This document shows positions 59,692-64,000 of a stretch of DNA of 64,000 bases, piece after piece (within the stretch, counting starts at the first letter, position 1; the number at the start of each line of letters is the position of its first letter). The stretch comes from Hellea sp965224755. GTDB taxonomy: Bacteria; Pseudomonadota; Alphaproteobacteria; Caulobacterales; Maricaulaceae. The notes below the pieces were generated by a model that saw only the letters and a list, made by a program, of their open reading frames with translations, made no database searches and was not told where the DNA came from. The position numbers and the translations under genes are program-made. The stretch is from NCBI GenBank assembly GCA_965224755.1, contig OZ245061.1:1-64000 (forward strand), read 5' to 3'.

Positions 59692-60885
59692 TTAAATAGC
59701 CGCTTTAATCGCCTCGACCAAATCGGTTTTTTCCCAGCTAAACCCTCCATCCGCATCTGGCGAGCGGCCAAAGTGGCCATACGCCGCCGTGCGAGCATAA
59801 ATTGGCTGGTTAAGGTCAAGGTGTTTACGAATCCCGTAAGGCGTCAGGCTCATCAGTGTCGGTAATATGGTTTCAAGCCTAGCAGCTAGCGCCGTATTAC
59901 CATCGCCCATATCGATATAAATCGAGGTCGGTTCGGCCACACCAATCGCATAGGATAGCTGAATATTCGCCCAAGGGGACAAGCCAGCCGCAACGATGTT
60001 TTTCGCCAGATAGCGCGCCGCATAAGCTGCGGAGCGATCAACTTTTGTCGGGTCTTTCCCGGAAAACGCGCCTCCGCCATGCGGCGCGGCGCCGCCATAA
60101 GTATCGACAATAATTTTACGACCCGTCAACCCGGCATCTCCATCAGGCCCGCCAATGACAAAATTGCCTGTCGGGTTGATATGAAAAATCGTTTCATTCG
60201 TGATCCAGCCCTCGGGCATAACTTCGCGAATATAGGGCATAACAATGTCCGAGATGTCAGCCGAGCTAAGCCCTTCGGCATGTTGCGTGGAGAGTACGAT
60301 GGCAGACGCCGAAACCGGGCGGTTATTTTCATACCGCACAGAAACCTGTGATTTTGCATCAGGCTCAAGGCCTGCGGCTTCGCCAGAATGACGCACTTCC
60401 GCCAAACGTTCGAGAATTTTATGCGAATAGTAAATCGGGGCCGGCATCAGGGCCCCCTCAACTTCGCTGCAAGCATAGCCGAACATAATGCCTTGATCGC
60501 CCGCGCCTTGAGCCGCGTGAAGACCTACGCCTTCATCAACACCTTGGGCAATATCAACACTTTGAGCATGAAGCAAAACCTGCACATCAGCATGCGCATG
60601 ATGAAAGCCGCTTTGCTCATAACCGATATCTTTGATTGCCGTGCGGGCCGCCGCTTCAATCTCGTCCTTAGACACGTCTTTGCCGCGCGTCTCGCCTGCG
60701 ATAATGACTTTATTTGTCGTGGTCAGGGTTTCCGCAGCAACGCGCACATCCCAAGGAGACATGCCGGCGGCGACAGATTTACGAAAGTAAAGGTCAACGA
60801 TCTCATCGGAAATTCGATCGGAAACTTTATCAGGGTGGCCTTCAGACACAGACTCAGATGTAAAATAATAAGTTTGGCGGCTCAT
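59692..60885 (-). CDS. metK: S-adenosylmethionine synthetase
   Basis: MetK makes SAM from methionine and ATP. The 397-residue protein has the family signatures TSESVSEGHPDKVSDRISD (N-terminus), GAGDQGIMFGYACSE, and GGGAFSGKDPTKVDRS (phosphate-binding loop), plus YAARYLAKNIVAAG. It lies 53 bases after ahcY on the same strand, so the two SAM-cycle genes are probably cotranscribed. Confidence 0.97.
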   Translation of the reverse strand: MSRQTYYFTSESVSEGHPDKVSDRISDEIVDLYFRKSVAAGMSPWDVRVAAETLTTTNKVIIAGETRGKDVSKDEIEAAARTAIKDIGYEQSGFHHAHADVQVLLHAQSVDIAQGVDEGVGLHAAQGAGDQGIMFGYACSEVEGALMPAPIYYSHKILERLAEVRHSGEAAGLEPDAKSQVSVRYENNRPVSASAIVLSTQHAEGLSSADISDIVMPYIREVMPEGWITNETIFHINPTGNFVIGGPDGDAGLTGRKIIVDTYGGAAPHGGGAFSGKDPTKVDRSAAYAARYLAKNIVAAGLSPWANIQLSYAIGVAEPTSIYIDMGDGNTALAARLETILPTLMSLTPYGIRKHLDLNQPIYARTAAYGHFGRSPDADGGFSWEKTDLVEAIKAAI

Positions 60886-60938
60886 GGCGCAGTCCTCGAA
60901 TTTTAAGCTTGGGGTTTATCCTCGGCCTGAACGGGCCT

Positions 60939-62369
60939 TTAGTAACGGTAATGCTCAGGCTTATAGGGCCCGTCCTGATTTACACCGATATAGTCGGCTT
61001 GTTCTTTGGACATCACTGTCAGTTTCACGCCTATTTTTTCAAGATGCAGACGCGCAACTTTTTCATCCAAATGCTTGGGCAACATATAGACTTGGTTTTC
61101 ATATTTCGGCGTAGAAGCATGGGCGTTTTCCCAAAGATCAATCTGGGCCAAAACTTGGTTGGTGAATGAGGCTGACATCACGAAGGACGGGTGACCGGTC
61201 GCATTGCCAAGGTTGAGCAGACGACCTTGGGAGAGAAGGATCATCCGGTTTCCGTTCGGAAAAGTAATCATATCAACCTGGTCTTTAATATTGGTCCATT
61301 TATGATTTTTAAGTTCAGCGACCTGGATTTCATTATCAAAATGGCCGATATTGCCGACAATAGCCATATCTTTCATCTCGCGCATATGCTCGATGCGGAT
61401 CACGTCTTTATTGCCTGTCGTCGTGACAAAGATATCGGCATCTTTGACCGTATCTTCCAATGTGGTAACTTCAAAACCGTCCATCGCCGCCTGCAATGCA
61501 CAAATCGGGTCAATTTCTGTGACTTTCACGCGCGCGCCCGCGCCGCGCAGTGATGCCGCTGAACCTTTGCCAACATCGCCGTAACCGAGGACAACAGCCG
61601 TCTTGCCCGCCATCATCGTATCGGTCGCGCGGCGGATACCGTCCACGAGAGATTCTTTACAGCCGTATTTATTATCAAATTTTGACTTGGTGACCGAGTC
61701 GTTCACATTAATCGCCGGAAATGGCAAATGGCCATTTTCAACCAAACTATAGAGACGGTGAACGCCTGTGGTTGTTTCTTCCGAGACGCCTTTGATGGCA
61801 TCGCGTTGCCGCGTGAACCAACCCGGAGAGGCCTTCATACGCGTCTTGATTTGCGCAAACATCACGATTTCTTCTTCGGAATCAGGCGCCTCGATCAGGT
61901 CTGTTTCTCCGGCTTCAACACGCGCGCCGATCAAGATATACATGGTCGCGTCGCCGCCATCATCCAAGATCATGTTGCAAATACCCGGCTGCCCACCTTC
62001 GCGCGTATCCGGGAAATCAAAGATTTTATCGCAATAGTCCCAATATTCTTCCAGCGTTTCGCCTTTGATCGCAAAAACAGGCGTCCCCCCCACTGCAATC
62101 GCGGCGGCGGCATGATCTTGGGTGGAGTAAATATTACAAGACGCCCAACGCACATCCGCGCCCAAGTGATTGAGCGTTTCAATCAGGACTGCCGTCTGGA
62201 TAGTCATATGAAGAGAGCCCGCAATACGCGTACCCTTCAAAGGTTGGCTCTCGCCAAATTCATCGCGCAAGGACATCAGCCCCGGCATTTCTGTTTCAGC
62301 AATATCCAATTCTTTACGGCCAAACTCTGCTAAGGTGATATCCTTGACGATATAATCATGTGCGCTCAT
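60939..62369 (-). CDS. ahcY: Adenosylhomocysteinase
   Basis: AhcY splits S-adenosylhomocysteine to homocysteine and adenosine, clearing a product inhibitor of methyltransferases. The 476-residue protein has the substrate domain (SLHMTIQTAVLIETL and CNIYSTQDHAAAAIA), the NAD-binding motif VVLGYGDVGKGSAASLRGAG, and the C-terminal dimer tail (GPYKPEHYRY). The promoter region upstream carries a palindrome beside the -35, pointing to SAH- or SAM-linked control. Confidence 0.97.
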   Translation of the reverse strand: MSAHDYIVKDITLAEFGRKELDIAETEMPGLMSLRDEFGESQPLKGTRIAGSLHMTIQTAVLIETLNHLGADVRWASCNIYSTQDHAAAAIAVGGTPVFAIKGETLEEYWDYCDKIFDFPDTREGGQPGICNMILDDGGDATMYILIGARVEAGETDLIEAPDSEEEIVMFAQIKTRMKASPGWFTRQRDAIKGVSEETTTGVHRLYSLVENGHLPFPAINVNDSVTKSKFDNKYGCKESLVDGIRRATDTMMAGKTAVVLGYGDVGKGSAASLRGAGARVKVTEIDPICALQAAMDGFEVTTLEDTVKDADIFVTTTGNKDVIRIEHMREMKDMAIVGNIGHFDNEIQVAELKNHKWTNIKDQVDMITFPNGNRMILLSQGRLLNLGNATGHPSFVMSASFTNQVLAQIDLWENAHASTPKYENQVYMLPKHLDEKVARLHLEKIGVKLTVMSKEQADYIGVNQDGPYKPEHYRY

Positions 62370-62408
62370 GTGAAATATCCTTATCGTGAGGCTCTCTATG
62401 CTGCGATG

Positions 62409-62437
62409 CCCATAAGCGCGTTAAGTCCGCGCGTCAA
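62409..62437 (-). promoter_or_regulatory. ahcY promoter
   Basis: On the minus strand, TTGACG (62437-62432) and TATGGG (62414-62409) are 17 bases apart. The predicted transcript start is near 62402, 33 bases before the ahcY ATG. The -35 is a near-consensus match. Confidence 0.55.
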
Positions 62438-62440
62438 TAA

Positions 62441-62462
62441 CATATAACGGTTTTGTTATATG
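62441..62462. promoter_or_regulatory. Palindromic operator upstream of ahcY
   Basis: CATATAAC-GGTTTT-GTTATATG is a perfect 8-bp inverted repeat with a 6-base spacer, ending four bases from the ahcY -35. ArsR-family SAH-responsive regulators (SahR-like) bind AT-rich palindromes near ahcY in other proteobacteria, so such a factor is a candidate. The site may also affect the divergent glycosyltransferase gene at 62523. Confidence 0.5.
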
Positions 62463-62522
62463 CTTTTCGGAACTAAATTTTCTCCTGTTCCAAATCTTTC
62501 CGTCCTTCGTTAAGACAGTCCT

Positions 62523-63542
62523 ATGAAGACCGACGCAATACCCCGTATTTCAGTCATCATCGTCAATTATAATGGCGGGATGTGGCTCACGCGCAGCGTG
62601 CAATCCATTATGAGTCAGAGTTTGACAGATTTCGAGTGCTTTATTGTCGATAATGGCTCAACGGATGGTTCTATCGCCGCTCTGCCCAAGCTTGATACGC
62701 GCTTCACGGTTTTGGAACTTGGCGAGAATACAGGCTTCGCGCAGGGAAACAATATCGCCGCTGCCAAGGCTACAGGCGACTGGCTGGCGTTGCTCAACCC
62801 CGATGCCTTTGCCCGGCCCGACTGGCTGGAAAAATTACTCGAAACGAGCGCCCTCGCCCCCAATATTAGCATGGTCGGCAGCACACAATATATGGCGCTG
62901 GAACCCGATAAATATGACGGGGTCGGGGATTTTTATCATGTAAGCGGGCTGGCGTGGCGCGGAAAACACGGCCATAGCACACAAGGACACACGCCCGAAA
63001 CCCGCGAGGTCTTCGGCCCCTGCGGAGCGGGCGCTCTTTATCATCGCGAAACCTTCATACGCCTTGGCGGCTTTGATGAACGATTTTTCCTCTATCACGA
63101 AGACGTTGATCTCGCCTTTCGCATGCGGCTTGCGGGCGGGATTTGCGTTCAATCCGCAGACGCTATCATTGACCATGTCAGCAGCGGGATTTCAGGCCGC
63201 GCCTCACAGCTCGCTGTCTATCACGGCACCAGAAATCGCATCTGGACATTTGTAAAAAATATGCCGCCGCTCGGCCTGCTCCTGCTTGGCCCCGCCCATA
63301 TCCTGTTAAATATCGCCTTTTTGTGCTGGTCGCCCTTTCGCAAGGGGCGCGCACGACCGACATGGCGCGGCATATGGGACGGCGTGAAAGGCCTGCCCAA
63401 AATCTGGAAAAGCCGAAAAAACATTGAACGCAAAGTGGGCCTATTCGAATTACTGCGCGTGATGACCTTCAATCCACTAAAATTCCTCAACCGCGGAGAC
63501 GCCTCGGCCGGCATAAAAAACCGCGCTGAAAATCGGGACTAA
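62523..63542 (+). CDS. GT2 family glycosyltransferase (rhamnosyltransferase-like)
   Basis: The 339-residue protein opens ISVIIVNYNGGMWLTRSVQS and IVDNGSTDGS, the nucleotide-binding motifs of GT2 enzymes, with LLNPDAFARPDWLEKLL (DxD-like region) and FDERFFLYHEDVDLAFRMRLAGG (catalytic and acceptor region). The C-terminal part has a hydrophobic segment (PLGLLLLGPAHILLNIAFLCW). It resembles rhamnosyltransferases of surface polysaccharide synthesis; sugar and acceptor are unknown. Confidence 0.9.
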   Translation: MKTDAIPRISVIIVNYNGGMWLTRSVQSIMSQSLTDFECFIVDNGSTDGSIAALPKLDTRFTVLELGENTGFAQGNNIAAAKATGDWLALLNPDAFARPDWLEKLLETSALAPNISMVGSTQYMALEPDKYDGVGDFYHVSGLAWRGKHGHSTQGHTPETREVFGPCGAGALYHRETFIRLGGFDERFFLYHEDVDLAFRMRLAGGICVQSADAIIDHVSSGISGRASQLAVYHGTRNRIWTFVKNMPPLGLLLLGPAHILLNIAFLCWSPFRKGRARPTWRGIWDGVKGLPKIWKSRKNIERKVGLFELLRVMTFNPLKFLNRGDASAGIKNRAENRD

Positions 63543-63573
63543 CGGGGAAACGCCCGGTATCAACGCGGTTAGC

Positions 63574-63595
63574 TGGGCCCGCTTTAGCAGGCCCA
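63574..63595. terminator. Hairpin between the convergent GT2 and lipoprotein genes
   Basis: TGGGCC-x10-GGCCCA is a 6-bp stem with an inner GC/GC pairing. It lies in the 55-base gap between two convergent genes, a place for a bidirectional terminator, but it lacks a clear T-run. Confidence 0.4.
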
Positions 63596-63597
63596 TA

Positions 63598-64000
63598 TTA
63601 CCGCCAGTGGATAGCCACATGTTTATGGCCATGGCGGTGATAATGGCGTTTCTTATGCGGATTGTAATAGACCTTGACCTTGACGGGCCGGGCCGCGTGA
63701 TAATGCCGGCGAAAAGCGGGGCCGTGCCATTCCCAAGCGCTGGCGGGGCAAACCGTCACCGCTTCGTCGCGGCGGGATTCGCGGCGGTCTCTTATATCCT
63801 CAGCCACATCGCGCGGCCCGCGATCATAAGCTTCATCACGCCGTGATTCACGCCGGTCGCGCCAATCCTCGACAAGGTCAGGGCATTTGCGCGGGTTTAG
63901 CACCCACTGCCCTTTTACGGATGGCGCCGAGGCGTATTGCGGATGAGCGCTCGCCGTTGAACAGGCGGCCAAGCCCAGAGGCAATGCAATTGTCAGGCAG
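63598..64000 (-). CDS. His- and Arg-rich lipoprotein, 5' end outside window
   Basis: The frame is open to the right edge, so the start lies outside. The visible part begins in a lipoprotein signal (CLTIALPLGLAAC, lipobox LAAC), then a tandem repeat of DRRESRRDEA (twice, about 17 residues apart), a Cys, and a His/Lys-rich tail (NPHKKRHYHRHGHKHVAIHWR) that could bind metal. I recognise no family. A TTG at 63984 is not the true start because it would cut the signal. Confidence 0.6.
   Translation of the reverse strand, partial: CLTIALPLGLAACSTASAHPQYASAPSVKGQWVLNPRKCPDLVEDWRDRRESRRDEAYDRGPRDVAEDIRDRRESRRDEAVTVCPASAWEWHGPAFRRHYHAARPVKVKVYYNPHKKRHYHRHGHKHVAIHWR

Noticed and set aside
1..64000. CRISPR array, prophage, integron or toxin-antitoxin pair
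   Set aside because: No regularly spaced direct repeats, integrase, transposase, phage structural gene or small paired genes of that type are visible.

Overview
The window is about 64 kb of chromosome from an alphaproteobacterium, most likely a marine, stalked or prosthecate type of the Maricaulales/Hyphomonadaceae kind (this genus-level placement is an inference). Clade signs are a GcrA cell-cycle regulator, CpaF and a TadG-like protein of Tad pili, a DUF4167 protein next to prmC, the yidC-engB-argB order, and scattered intergenic palindromes of the type common in alphaproteobacterial genomes. There are no rRNA genes, transposases, integrases, phage genes or CRISPR arrays; this is core and shell genome.

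Layout. 1-7.9 kb: a plus-strand run of yidC (5' end outside the window), engB, argB, a DUF1036 envelope protein, a HAD nucleotidase, def, fmt, a GNAT acetyltransferase and truA, mostly overlapping by 1-4 bases. 8-13.4 kb: dapE with a small membrane protein, msrA, an N-formylglutamate amidohydrolase, a sterol-desaturase-like hydroxylase and a YbdK-type ligase. 13.4-14.8 kb: a gene-poor stretch with a sigma70-like promoter, a structured RNA candidate, tRNA-Ser(GGA) and gcrA with a DnaA-box-like site upstream. 14.8-24.7 kb: an ABC-2 permease and the arginine genes argD, argF and argH, interrupted by opposite-strand genes (alpha/beta hydrolase lipoprotein, EF-hand protein, ExbD, Tag-family glycosylase, TlpA-like thioredoxin, DadA-like oxidase). 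24.8-33.8 kb: carboxylesterase, nitrilase, TadG-like VWA protein, infC, a GT4 glycosyltransferase, alpha/beta hydrolase-prmC, DUF4167 and sdhB. 34-40.4 kb: creD, cpaF, DUF4197, a beta-lactamase-fold hydrolase and uppP. 40.4-47.1 kb: gltD-GFA-gltB, glutamate synthase with an inserted small enzyme. 47.1-54.5 kb: exported hydrolases on the minus strand (SRPBCC protein, lipoprotein, zincin with tandem repeats, M1 aminopeptidase, beta-lactamase-fold hydrolase). 54.6-64 kb: CDF transporter, GST, queG, a GT2 membrane glycosyltransferase, rimM-metK-ahcY, a second GT2 enzyme and a partial lipoprotein.

Functional links. argB, argD, argF and argH supply four steps from N-acetylglutamate to arginine; gltBD makes the glutamate they start from. 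ahcY and metK are the recycling and synthesis arms of the SAM cycle, and ahcY has a promoter beside a clear palindrome. Fmt and Def are the formylation/deformylation pair. EngB, RimM, InfC, PrmC, TruA and QueG serve ribosome, tRNA and translation functions. YidC, UppP, CreD, ExbD and many lipoproteins serve the envelope.

I found no clearly new multi-gene system. The most interesting signals are regulatory: a promoter-driven structured RNA carrying a tRNA-Ser-like fragment before tRNA-Ser, a hairpin sequestering the creD ribosome-binding site, a probable ATC start for infC, the palindrome at ahcY, palindromes and a leaderless-type promoter at gltD, and a perfect CRP-type site before a small lipoprotein gene.
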